A DNA stretch of 27,458 nt from Phenylobacterium aquaticum. Its GTDB lineage: Bacteria; Pseudomonadota; Alphaproteobacteria; Caulobacterales; Caulobacteraceae. Within the stretch, counting starts at the first letter, position 1, and every line of letters begins with the position of its first letter. Below the pieces are notes generated by a model. It saw only the letters and a list, made by a program, of their open reading frames with translations. It made no database searches and was not told where the DNA came from. Below are positions 7,071 to 15,346 of the stretch, piece after piece. The stretch covers positions 1-27,458 of the forward strand of contig NZ_CANCLE010000035.1 of NCBI RefSeq assembly GCF_947378715.1. The letters are read 5' to 3'. The translations under genes were made by a program, and so were the position numbers.

Positions 7071-9236
7071 ATGGACGATCTGGCGCCCGCGCCCGGCTCC
7101 GATGTCGAACAGGGTCAGGCGGAAGAACCGCGCACGCCCCAGCGGCTGCACGCCCTGAAGGACAAGGACACCTTCATCGTCGCCGATTCCCGGGGCGACA
7201 TCCTGGGCGCGGCCGACGGCCTGTTCCACAACGACACCCGCCTGTTATCGCGGTTCCGACTGCTGCTGGGGCGCGAGCCCCCGTCCCTGCTGTCGGGGGC
7301 GGTGTCGGCGGACAATGTGTTCTTCACCTTCAACGGCGCGAACCAGGAACTGCCCCTGCCGGGCGGTCCGATCGGGCCCCCCGGCGTGCTGCATGTGGAG
7401 CGCAAGCGGTTCCTGTGGCGCGAGCGGCTGTTCGAGCGGATCACCTGCGTCAACTATAGCCGCGACGAGGTGCTGACCCCGCTCAGCATCGAGTTCGGCG
7501 CCGACTTCCGCGACATGTTCGAGGTGCGCGGCGCCAAGCGCGCACGGCGCGGGGTCACCTTCCCGGCGCAGGTCGACGGCCGCACCGTCGCCTTCCGCTA
7601 TGAGGGGCTGGACGCCGTGGAGCGGTCCAGCGTCATCACCTTTTCCGACCCGCCCCTGCGGCTGTCGGCGACCCGCGCCGACTATCTCTATCCCCTGCGG
7701 CCGGAAGGTCGGCTGGAGCTCTATCTGGAGATCGGGGCGACCGCCGAGGAGCCCCCCAGTCGCGAGCGGTTCCGCGCCAACGCCGCCGCCGCCCGCTGGG
7801 ACATGCGCAGCCGCATCCGCCACGGGGCGCGGCTGAAAAGCTCGGGCCGGCTGTTCAACCAGTGGCTGGACAAGTCCCGCGCCGACCTCGCGCTTCTGAC
7901 CACCCGCATGGAGACCGGCCCCTACCCCTATGCCGGCATCCCCTGGTTCTCGACCGCCTTCGGCCGCGACGCCATCATCACCGCCTGGCAGATCCTGTGG
8001 TTCGAACCCAGCCTGGCCAAGGGGGTGCTGACCTATCTGGCCGCCCACCAGGCCGAGGAGGTCTCGGCCTTTCGCGACTCGGCCCCCGGCAAGATCATGC
8101 ACGAGACCCGCAAGGGCGAGATGCCGGCGCTCGGCGAGGTGCCCTTCGGCCGCTACTACGGCGGGGTCGACACCACGCCGCTGTTCGTGGCCCTGGCCGG
8201 CGCCTATGCGGAGCGGACCGGCGACCTGCAGCTGATCGACGACCTGTGGCCGGCGCTCACCGCCGCCACCGCCTGGATGGAGCATTTCGGCGACACCGAC
8301 GGCGACGGCCTGATCGACTATGCGCGCGGCGCCGAGAGCGGCCTGGCCAACCAGGGCTGGAAGGACAGCCAGGACAGCGTGTTCCACGCCGACGGCCGCT
8401 TCCCCAAGGGACCGATCGCGCTGGTCGAAGTGCAGGGCTACGCCTTCGCCGCCTACAAGGCCATGAGCCGCTTCGCCCTGTGGCGGAAGGACGTGGCCGG
8501 CGCCCAGCGCTGGGCCGAGCGGGCCGAGCATATCCGCGTCACGGTCGAGGCGCGATTCTGGATGGAGGACCAGGGCGGCTATGGCATCGCCATCGACGGG
8601 GCCGGCGAGCTCTGCCGGGTCGCGAGCTCCAATCCCGGCCACCTGCTGTTCTGCGGCCTGCCCTCGCCCGAGCGGGCGGCGCGGGTGACGACCCAGCTGC
8701 TGTCGGCGCGGTTCGATTCCGGCTGGGGCCTGCGGACCCTGGCGACGGGCGAGGCCCGGTTCAATCCGATGAGCTATCACAACGGCTCGATCTGGCCGCA
8801 CGACACCGCCGTCTGCGCCGCCGGCCTGTCACGCTATGGCGAGCGGGATGGGGTGGTCGACCTGATGTCGGGGCTGTTCGAGACCGCGTCGAGCTTCGAG
8901 ATGCGGCTGCCGGAGCTGTTCTGCGGCTTTCCCCGCGCGGCCGGCGAGCCGCCGGTGGCCTATCCGGTCGCCTGCCTGCCCCAGGCCTGGGCGGCGGGAT
9001 CGGTGTTCATGCTGCTGCAGGCCTGCCTGGGCCTGAGGGTCGACGGCTGGACCGGGGAGGTGGAGATTCGCGACCCCCGCCTGCCGATCGGCATCGACCA
9101 GCTGCGGGTCGAGGGGCTGAGGGTCGGCGACCAGAAGCTCGACCTCAATTTCGAGCGCCTGCAGGGCCGCATCGCCGTCCATGCCGACGGCGGCGCCCGC
9201 GTCCCGGTGACCATCCGCCAGGGCGGCCGGGCCTAG
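7071..9236 (+). CDS. Amylo-alpha-1,6-glucosidase / glycogen-debranching-type enzyme
   Basis: 721-residue cytoplasmic protein with the two-part layout of bacterial debranching-type glucosidases. The N-terminal beta-rich domain (about 25-220) begins around DKDTFIVADSRGDI and ADGLFHNDTRLLSRF, as in the GDE_N_bis domain. It is followed by an (alpha/alpha)6-barrel with WFSTAFGRDAIIT (about 291-303), YYGGVDTTPLFV, LANQGWKDSQDS and SYHNGSIWPHDTAV (about 567-580). By family it removes alpha-1,6-linked glucose or acts on related alpha-glucans; the substrate cannot be fixed from sequence. The start is supported by GAGG overlapping the upstream stop and a 9-base gap to the glycosyltransferase gene. Its TAG stop shares the palindrome CTAG with the stop of the converging pyruvate kinase gene. 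Confidence 0.9.
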   Translation: MDDLAPAPGSDVEQGQAEEPRTPQRLHALKDKDTFIVADSRGDILGAADGLFHNDTRLLSRFRLLLGREPPSLLSGAVSADNVFFTFNGANQELPLPGGPIGPPGVLHVERKRFLWRERLFERITCVNYSRDEVLTPLSIEFGADFRDMFEVRGAKRARRGVTFPAQVDGRTVAFRYEGLDAVERSSVITFSDPPLRLSATRADYLYPLRPEGRLELYLEIGATAEEPPSRERFRANAAAARWDMRSRIRHGARLKSSGRLFNQWLDKSRADLALLTTRMETGPYPYAGIPWFSTAFGRDAIITAWQILWFEPSLAKGVLTYLAAHQAEEVSAFRDSAPGKIMHETRKGEMPALGEVPFGRYYGGVDTTPLFVALAGAYAERTGDLQLIDDLWPALTAATAWMEHFGDTDGDGLIDYARGAESGLANQGWKDSQDSVFHADGRFPKGPIALVEVQGYAFAAYKAMSRFALWRKDVAGAQRWAERAEHIRVTVEARFWMEDQGGYGIAIDGAGELCRVASSNPGHLLFCGLPSPERAARVTTQLLSARFDSGWGLRTLATGEARFNPMSYHNGSIWPHDTAVCAAGLSRYGERDGVVDLMSGLFETASSFEMRLPELFCGFPRAAGEPPVAYPVACLPQAWAAGSVFMLLQACLGLRVDGWTGEVEIRDPRLPIGIDQLRVEGLRVGDQKLDLNFERLQGRIAVHADGGARVPVTIRQGGRA

Positions 9237-10654
9237 CGTTTCAAAGGCGTGTGGGCGAGGCGCAGGATGTTGGCGGCGCCCGGCGAGCCCATGGGCAGGC
9301 CGGCCAGGATCAGGATGCGGTGGCCGGGCGGCGCCAGGCCAAGCTCCACCACCTTGTCGACCGCGACCCTGGTCATCTCCTCCGGATCTGTGACCTCGGC
9401 GATCACCCGGGGTTCGACGCCCCAGGCGAGCGCCAGGCGCCGCGCGGTGGTCAGGCGGGTGGTGAGCGCCAGGGTCGGCTGCAGCGGGCGTTCGCGCGAC
9501 AGCCGCAGCGCCGTCTGGCCGGTGGTGGTGAAGGCCACCAGGCAGGCGGTGGAGGCGGCCTCGGCGGCGCGGCGGGCGGCCGCCACCAGGGCGTCGGCGT
9601 CAGCGTCGTCGACCGGGTGCTCGGCGGCCATCAGTTCCGGCCAGCGGGGGTCCTGCTCCACCCGGGTGAGGATCCGATCCATGATCGACACCGCTTCCAG
9701 CGGGAACTCGCCGGCCGCCGTCTCGGCCGAGAGCATGACCGCGTCGGCGCCCTCATAGACCGCGTTGGCGACGTCGGAGGCCTCGGCCCGGGTAGGGGTC
9801 GGCGCGTGGATCATGCTTTCCAGCATCTGGGTGGCGACGATCACCGGAATGCCGCGATTGCGGGCGGCGCGGACCAGCATCTTCTGCACCACCGGCACGT
9901 CCTCGGGCGCCAGTTCGACGCCGAGGTCGCCGCGCGCCACCATCACCGCCTCGCAGAGGTCGAGGATCTCGTCCAGGGCGTCGAGGGCGGCGGGCTTCTC
10001 GATCTTGGCCAGCACGCCGGCCCGACCCTGGACGATCTGGCGCAGCTCGGCCATGTCGGCGGCCCGCTGGACGAAGGACAGCGCCACCCAGTCGACCCCT
10101 TGCGAGAGGGCGAAATTGAGGTCCTCGCGGTCCTTGGGCGTCAGCGCCGGGATCGGAATGGCCAGCCCCGGCAGGTTGAGGCCCTTGTGGTCGGAGAGCG
10201 CCTCGCCCCCCATCACCACGCAGTCGGCGAAGTCGGCGCCGCACTTGCGGACCTTCAACCGCACCTTGCCGTCGTCGAGCAGGATGTCGGCCTCCGGCTT
10301 GAGCGCCTGGAAGATCTCCACATGCGGCACGCAGACCCGCGCGGCGTCGCCGGGGGCGGAATCGCGGTCGAGGCGGAAGTCCTGGCCGGTCTTCAGCCGC
10401 ACCCGGCCGTCGGCGAACTCCCCCAGCCGCAGCTTCGGACCCTGGAGGTCGGCGAGCACGGCGAGGTGGCGGCCGACCAGGGCCTCGGCCTCGCGCACAT
10501 TGGCGATGGTCGTGGCATGGTCTGGATGGCCGCCATGGCTGAAATTGACCCGGAACACGTCGGCGCCGGCCTCGGCCAGGGCGCGGATCTTGCCGAGGTC
10601 GCGGCTGGCGGGGCCGAGGGTGGCCACGATGCGGGCGCGGCGGGCGCGGATCAT
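9233..10654 (-). CDS. pyk: Pyruvate kinase
   Basis: Transfers phosphate from phosphoenolpyruvate to ADP, giving pyruvate and ATP at the end of lower glycolysis. From ATG 10654 it has 473 residues. Landmarks are the N-terminal TLGPASRD, FRVNFSHGG (34-42), the LADLQGPKLR loop (68-77), the catalytic Lys segment LAKIEKP (215-221), VMVARGDLGVEL (237-248), VIVATQMLESM and DVANAVYEGADAVMLSAETA. The C-terminal regulatory domain is complete. GGAG lies 8 bases before the start. The frame is open further upstream, but that part covers the divergent GH15 gene and is not similar to the family. It sits among alpha-glucan genes on the opposite strand and overlaps the debranching gene by 4 bases at the stops. 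Confidence 0.95.
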   Translation of the reverse strand: MIRARRARIVATLGPASRDLGKIRALAEAGADVFRVNFSHGGHPDHATTIANVREAEALVGRHLAVLADLQGPKLRLGEFADGRVRLKTGQDFRLDRDSAPGDAARVCVPHVEIFQALKPEADILLDDGKVRLKVRKCGADFADCVVMGGEALSDHKGLNLPGLAIPIPALTPKDREDLNFALSQGVDWVALSFVQRAADMAELRQIVQGRAGVLAKIEKPAALDALDEILDLCEAVMVARGDLGVELAPEDVPVVQKMLVRAARNRGIPVIVATQMLESMIHAPTPTRAEASDVANAVYEGADAVMLSAETAAGEFPLEAVSIMDRILTRVEQDPRWPELMAAEHPVDDADADALVAAARRAAEAASTACLVAFTTTGQTALRLSRERPLQPTLALTTRLTTARRLALAWGVEPRVIAEVTDPEEMTRVAVDKVVELGLAPPGHRILILAGLPMGSPGAANILRLAHTPLKR

Positions 10655-10685
10655 CGACAAACTCCGGCCGCGAGACGCGGCGACG

Positions 10686-10713
10686 TTGCGCGGGCGGGAT
10701 CGAAGCCTATCAA
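10686..10713 (+). promoter_or_regulatory. Candidate promoter for the GH15 gene
   Basis: TTGCGCG (10686-10692) and CCTATCAA (10706-10713) are 13 bases apart. This spacing fits the Caulobacter housekeeping consensus TTGACGS-N10-14-GCTANAWC, but the match is partial, especially in the -10. It lies in the 100-base gap between the divergent pyk and GH15 genes and would give a leader of about 35 bases. Confidence 0.3.
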
Positions 10714-10754
10714 GGGATGTTTCCCGCGCAGGCTCATCCCCAGAGGTCCCCTTC

Positions 10755-12593
10755 ATGAACCGATCCGCGCAGCCGGGGAATCCCCCGCCATCGTCGCAGA
10801 CCGCCGCGCCCCAGAACCTCGACCTGTTCCCGATCGGCAATTGCGCGGCCAGCGCCCTGATCGACCGCGCCGGCCGCTTCGTCTGGAGCTGTTTCCCCAG
10901 GGTGGATGGCGACCCGGCCTTCTCGGCCCTGCTGGGCGGCGACACGGGCGAGGCGCGCGGCTTCTGGTCGGTGGAGGCGGAGACTGAGGCCAGCGTGCGC
11001 CAGAGCTATCTGCGCAACACTCCCATCCTGACCACCGAGATCACCGACGCCACCGGCGCAGTGTTCCAGGTGATCGACTTCGCCCCGCGCTATCGCCAGT
11101 TCGGCCGGGTCTATCGACCGATGTCCTTCGTGCGCATCATCCGGCCGATCTCGGGTGTGCCGCACATCCGCATCCGCATGCGCCCGACCGCCAACTGGGG
11201 GGCGTCGGACGCTGAGGTCACCACCGGCTCCAACCACCTGCGCTATGTGGGCGGGGAGATGACGCTGCGGCTCACCACCGACACCGCCGTCTCGCACATC
11301 GCCCAGGAGCGGCTGTTTCGGCTGGAGGAGCCGATCGCCATGTTCCTCGGCCCCGACGAGGGGATCGAGGCCGACATCCAGGCCACCGCCGAGCGCATGC
11401 TGCACGAGACCACCAGCTATTGGCGCGGCTGGGTCCGGACCCTGTCGATCCCCCTGGAGTGGCAGGAGGCGGTGATCCGCGCCGCCATCACCCTCAAGCT
11501 CTGCGCCCATGAGGAAACCGGGGCGATCGTCGCGGCCCTGACCACCTCGATCCCCGAGCACGAGGGCTCGCAGCGCAACTGGGACTATCGCTACTGCTGG
11601 CTGCGCGACGCCTATTACGTGGTCCAGGCCCTCAACCGGCTGGGGGCGGCGGACATGCTGGAGAACTATCTCGGCTATCTGCGCAACCTGATCGACCGGG
11701 CCAAGGGCGGCCATATCCAGCCGCTCTATGGGGTGGGGCTGGAGGCCGACCTGACCGAGCGCTTCGCCCCCGACCTGCCAGGCTATCGCGGCATGGGGCC
11801 GGTGCGGATCGGCAACCAGGCCTATGAGCATCTGCAACATGACGTGTACGGACAGATTGTGTTGTCGACCGTCCAGGCCTTCTTCGACGAGCGGCTTTTG
11901 CGCCCCGCCACGGTGGAGGATTTCCACGCCCTGGAGGCGGTGGGCGAACGCGCCTTCGCCCTGCACGACCAGCCGGACGCCAGCCTGTGGGAGTTCCGGG
12001 GCCGGGAGGCGGTGCACACCTATTCGGCGATGATGTGCTGGGCGGCCTGCGACCGGCTGGGCAATGCGGCGGGCCAGCTCGGCCTGGCCGACCGCGCAGC
12101 GCATTGGAACGCCCGGGCCGCCCAGGTGCGCGCCACCATCGAGGCTCGGGCCTATAATCCCGCGCTGGGTCGGTTCGCGGCCACCTTCGGCGGCGACCAG
12201 CTGGACGCCTCGCTGCTGCAATTGGTGGATGTGCGCTTCGCCGCTCCCGACGATCCGCGCATGGCCGCCACCCTCAAGGCGGTCGAGGAGGGGCTGAGGC
12301 GCGGGCCCTACATGCTGCGCTACGCCATCCCCGACGATTTCGGCGAGCCCAAGACCGCCTTCAACATCTGCACCTTCTGGCTGATCGAGGTGCTGCACCT
12401 GTCCGGCCGCGCCGAGGAGGCCCGGGCCCTGTTCGAGGAAATGCTGGGCCGGCGCACGGCCGCCGGCCTGCTGTCGGAGGACATCACCCTCGATGGGGCG
12501 GAGCTGTGGGGCAACTATCCCCAGACCTATTCCCTGGTCGGGCTGATCAACTGCGCCAACATGCTGAGCCGACCCTGGACCAGCGTCCGCTGA
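10755..12593 (+). CDS. GH15 family glycoside hydrolase (glucoamylase/trehalase-like)
   Basis: 612-residue protein with the bacterial GH15 layout. An N-terminal beta-sandwich starts near PIGNCAASALIDRAGRFVWS, and an (alpha/alpha)6-barrel carries the hallmark SQRNWDYRYCWLRDAYY (about 272-288). The C-terminal catalytic region LLSEDITLDG then GNYPQTYSLVGLIN (about 573-600) replaces the common EE..GNFPQAFSH pattern; it has SED where many relatives have SEE. The family removes glucose from alpha-glucan ends or hydrolyses trehalose. Related genes are commonly placed next to otsBA, which lies 4 kb downstream here, so trehalose or short maltodextrins are reasonable substrates by inference. No signal peptide is seen, so it is probably cytoplasmic. 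AGAGG 8 bases before ATG 10755 supports the start. Confidence 0.9.
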   Translation: MNRSAQPGNPPPSSQTAAPQNLDLFPIGNCAASALIDRAGRFVWSCFPRVDGDPAFSALLGGDTGEARGFWSVEAETEASVRQSYLRNTPILTTEITDATGAVFQVIDFAPRYRQFGRVYRPMSFVRIIRPISGVPHIRIRMRPTANWGASDAEVTTGSNHLRYVGGEMTLRLTTDTAVSHIAQERLFRLEEPIAMFLGPDEGIEADIQATAERMLHETTSYWRGWVRTLSIPLEWQEAVIRAAITLKLCAHEETGAIVAALTTSIPEHEGSQRNWDYRYCWLRDAYYVVQALNRLGAADMLENYLGYLRNLIDRAKGGHIQPLYGVGLEADLTERFAPDLPGYRGMGPVRIGNQAYEHLQHDVYGQIVLSTVQAFFDERLLRPATVEDFHALEAVGERAFALHDQPDASLWEFRGREAVHTYSAMMCWAACDRLGNAAGQLGLADRAAHWNARAAQVRATIEARAYNPALGRFAATFGGDQLDASLLQLVDVRFAAPDDPRMAATLKAVEEGLRRGPYMLRYAIPDDFGEPKTAFNICTFWLIEVLHLSGRAEEARALFEEMLGRRTAAGLLSEDITLDGAELWGNYPQTYSLVGLINCANMLSRPWTSVR

Positions 12594-12605
12594 GCGGCGC
12601 TGACG

Positions 12606-12622
12606 TCACGAAACAATCGTGA
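12606..12622. promoter_or_regulatory. Candidate operator upstream of the TonB-dependent receptor
   Basis: TCACGA (12606-12611) and TCGTGA (12617-12622) form a perfect 6-base inverted repeat with a 5-base AT-rich spacer, overlapping a TGACGTCA palindrome at 12601-12608. It sits 12 bases after the GH15 stop and 89 bases before the receptor start. The symmetry and spacing suit a dimeric repressor or activator site. No regulator gene is nearby and no clear -35/-10 was recognised around it. Confidence 0.35.
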
Positions 12623-12711
12623 ATGTGTCGCCGCAACTTCTCCTGGCGCCCCTAGGCCCCTGAGCTTCGCAGCGGCGCGCCTCCCCGCGCCGCCTTCGCC
12701 AGGGGATGGGC

Positions 12712-15093
12712 ATGAAACTGACACGACATAATGCGCGCCGCGCGGGCCTGATGATGAGCTCGGCGCTGTGCATGGCCGCCATGGCCGGCGCCGCCAACGC
12801 CGCCGAAGCCGCCGCTGCGGACGCCGCCGACGGCTCGGCCACGGTCTCGGAACTGGTGGTCTCCATGGCCAAGACCACGCGCTCGGCGGTGTCGCTGGAG
12901 ACCGTCGAGATCCAGAAGATCCTGCCCGGCGTCAGCCCGCTGAAGGCCATCCAGGCCCTGCCGGGCGTGATGCTGCAGACCGCCGACCCGTGGGGCAACA
13001 ACGAGCAGAACGAATTTCTGTTCGTACACGGATTTTCGACCCAGCAACTGGGCTACACCCTGGACGGCGTGCCGCTCGGCGACCAGCAATACGGCAACTA
13101 TAACGGCCTCTCGCCGTCGCGGGCCATCACCTCCGAGAACGTCGCGCGGGTGGTGCTGTCCTCCGGCGCCGGCGACCTGGGCACGGCCTCGACCAGCAAT
13201 CTGGGCGGCGCCATCGACACCTTCTCCAGTGATCCGCAGGCCGCGCTCGGCGGCCGGATCCAGCAGACCTTCGGCAGCTACGACACCCACCGCACTTTCC
13301 TTCGCCTCGACACCGGGGTCTTCGGGGATGGGAATTCGGCCTATGTCTCGGGCCTGAACCAGGACCAGCGGGCCTGGGACTTCAACGGCCACCAGCGCGG
13401 CTATCAGTTCAACGGCAAGTTCATCCACGAGGGCGAGGCCGGCAAGCTGACCGTGTTCCTCGACTACAATGACAAGGTCGAGCCCAACGAGGACTCCATC
13501 GTCCACGTGGCCGGCGAGAAGAGCGCGCCCTATACCCGGCCCTTCCTCTATCCGAACCTGGCCGCGGCGCTCGCCTATCTCGGAGCCAATGGCGCGCCGC
13601 CGGCCTCGGCCGGTTCGAACTTCTCGAACTATCACTCGGCCGCCCAGCGCACCGACCAGATCGGCTATGTGAAGTACGAGGCCAAGCTCAGTGACACCAT
13701 GACCTGGTCGAACCAGGCCTATTTCCACCATGACGAAGGCCGCGGCATCGTCGCCGGTCCGATCAACCAGGCCGGCCTGCCGGCCCTGTTCGCGGTCTAT
13801 TACCCCGGCCAGGACCTGAAGACCGTGTTCGGCGGCACGGGCTACGCCGTGCGCACCACCGAATATCTGATCAATCGCGGCGGTCTGATCTCGACCTTCA
13901 ACTGGACGCTGGGCGACCACAGGATCGAGGCCGGCGCCTGGTTCGAGCAGAACAATTCATCGACCCAGCGGGCCTGGTATCCCTTCGCCGAGGCCAATCA
14001 CGACCTCACGCCCTACGACATCCCGGTCAACAAGAACTTCGCCCAGTACGCCAGCCAGATCCACAACAACGTCTTCCAGTACCACCTGCAGGACCAGTGG
14101 CGAATCCGCCCGGACCTGCTGCTGCAGGCCGGCTTCAAGGGCAGCCTGCAATACGCCCAGGGCAAGGTGCCGATCCAGCAGAAGAACCTGGCGACCAACA
14201 CCAATCCGACCCTGCTGCCGACCGGCGAGATCGACACCAAGGAATATTTCCTGCCCCAGGTCGGCGCCGTGTGGGACGCGACCGAGCACGAACAGGTCTT
14301 CTTCAACATCCAGAAGAACCTGCGCCAGTTCGTGACCTATGGCGCCGGCGGCCTGTCGCCCTGGAGCCTGGGCAGCCAGGCGGCCTTCGACCTGTTCAAG
14401 AAGACCGCCAATCCGGAGACCTCCTGGACCTATGAGGCGGGCCTGCGCACCAAGCGCGCCCTGGAGCTCGGCCCGATCACCGGCGTCGAGGGCCAACTCA
14501 GCGCCTATCACGTCGACTTCTCCGACCGCCTGCTGCAGATCTCGTCCACCCCGGTGATCGGTTCGCTGGTGGCCGGCGCGGCGATCCTCGCCAATGTCGG
14601 CGCGGTGAAGACCGACGGCGTCGACCTGGCCGCGACCCTGCACTTCGGCCCGCACTTCGCCTTCTATGACGCCCTGTCCTACAACCGCTCGATCTATCAG
14701 GACAATTACGTCACCGGCGCCAGCTCGACGGTGGTTCACACGGCCGGCAAGTCGGTTCCGGCCAGCCCCGACTGGCTGAACAAGTTCGTGCTGTCGACCA
14801 GCTGGGGCGCCTTCAACGGCCAGCTGACCGGCGACTATGTCGGCAAGCGCTACGCCACCTACACCAACGACCTGTCGGTGAAGGCGACCTTCCTGATCGG
14901 CCTCGAAGGCAGCTACGATTTCGATCTGGCGACCGGCGGCCCGCTCAAGACCGCCAAGGTCAGCCTTAACGTCACCAACCTGGCCGACGAGAAGGGGGTC
15001 TCCTCCCTAGTCGTGGGCGCGGCGTCGGGCGCCTACAACACCTATCCGATCCCGCCCCGCCAGGTCTTCGTGACCCTCTCCGGGTCCTTCTAG
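12712..15093 (+). CDS. TonB-dependent outer-membrane receptor
   Basis: 793-residue outer-membrane transporter that imports a ligand with energy from TonB-ExbBD. A signal peptide is clear: a basic N-terminus, then a hydrophobic run, with AxA cleavage likely after ANA at about residue 30. A TonB-box-like TVSELVVS follows near 45. The plug contains GVSPLKAIQALPGV, VHGFSTQQLGYTLDGVPLG and NLGGAIDTFS, and the C-terminal beta-barrel ends in the expected aromatic residue (LSGSF). ATG 12712 is preferred over the in-frame ATG 12706 because AGGGG ends 6 bases before it, whereas it touches 12706 directly. The ligand is unknown. The position after alpha-glucan genes and before zwf suggests a sugar or maltodextrin receptor, but this is inference. 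A strong terminator follows. Confidence 0.92.
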   Translation: MKLTRHNARRAGLMMSSALCMAAMAGAANAAEAAAADAADGSATVSELVVSMAKTTRSAVSLETVEIQKILPGVSPLKAIQALPGVMLQTADPWGNNEQNEFLFVHGFSTQQLGYTLDGVPLGDQQYGNYNGLSPSRAITSENVARVVLSSGAGDLGTASTSNLGGAIDTFSSDPQAALGGRIQQTFGSYDTHRTFLRLDTGVFGDGNSAYVSGLNQDQRAWDFNGHQRGYQFNGKFIHEGEAGKLTVFLDYNDKVEPNEDSIVHVAGEKSAPYTRPFLYPNLAAALAYLGANGAPPASAGSNFSNYHSAAQRTDQIGYVKYEAKLSDTMTWSNQAYFHHDEGRGIVAGPINQAGLPALFAVYYPGQDLKTVFGGTGYAVRTTEYLINRGGLISTFNWTLGDHRIEAGAWFEQNNSSTQRAWYPFAEANHDLTPYDIPVNKNFAQYASQIHNNVFQYHLQDQWRIRPDLLLQAGFKGSLQYAQGKVPIQQKNLATNTNPTLLPTGEIDTKEYFLPQVGAVWDATEHEQVFFNIQKNLRQFVTYGAGGLSPWSLGSQAAFDLFKKTANPETSWTYEAGLRTKRALELGPITGVEGQLSAYHVDFSDRLLQISSTPVIGSLVAGAAILANVGAVKTDGVDLAATLHFGPHFAFYDALSYNRSIYQDNYVTGASSTVVHTAGKSVPASPDWLNKFVLSTSWGAFNGQLTGDYVGKRYATYTNDLSVKATFLIGLEGSYDFDLATGGPLKTAKVSLNVTNLADEKGVSSLVVGAASGAYNTYPIPPRQVFVTLSGSF

Positions 15094-15141
15094 CTTTTCC
15101 CCCAGCCCGGCCCTCCCCTCTCGGCCGGGCGACCCACTGAC

Positions 15142-15176
15142 GGGCGGATCCCCAGACCGGGGGTCCGCCCTTTTTT
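15142..15176 (+). terminator. Rho-independent terminator after the TonB receptor gene
   Basis: GGGCGGATCCCC (15142-15153) pairs with GGGGGTCCGCCC (15159-15170) as a 12-bp stem with one G-T wobble and a 5-base loop, followed directly by six T (15171-15176). It starts 48 bases after the receptor stop. Confidence 0.93.
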
Positions 15177-15199
15177 GTGGGACAAGGCTCGGACCCGCC

Positions 15200-15330
15200 G
15201 CATGCGAAGCATGCCCTCGCCCGCGCAGCGGGAGAGGGTAAGGGTGAGGGCTCTTGTTTCAGGGCAAGCGGCGGAGCTGGGACTCAGCGGCCCCTCACCC
15301 AACCCTCTCCCCGCAACGCGGGGCGAGGGC
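15200..15330. repeat. Palindromic intergenic repeat, family B
   Basis: A short perfect hairpin GCATGC-GAA-GCATGC (15200-15214) leads into a long inverted repeat. The left arm (about 15213-15253) contains CGGGAGAGGGTAAGGGTGAG, and the right arm (15289-15330) contains CTCACCCAACCCTCTCCCCG. The arms are about 40 bases and nearly complementary. It lies between the receptor terminator and the zwf stop, 16 bases from the latter. The GAGAGGG/TGAGGGG arm sequence is of a type seen scattered in many proteobacterial genomes; it differs from family A in this window. Confidence 0.65.
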
Positions 15331-15346
15331 TTTGGCCTGGACGCCC

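Noticed and set aside
7862..10987. A 1041-codon open frame on the plus strand across the debranching gene, pyk and GH15.
   Set aside because: It crosses three well-supported genes in wrong frames and has a low-complexity Arg/Gly/Pro composition.
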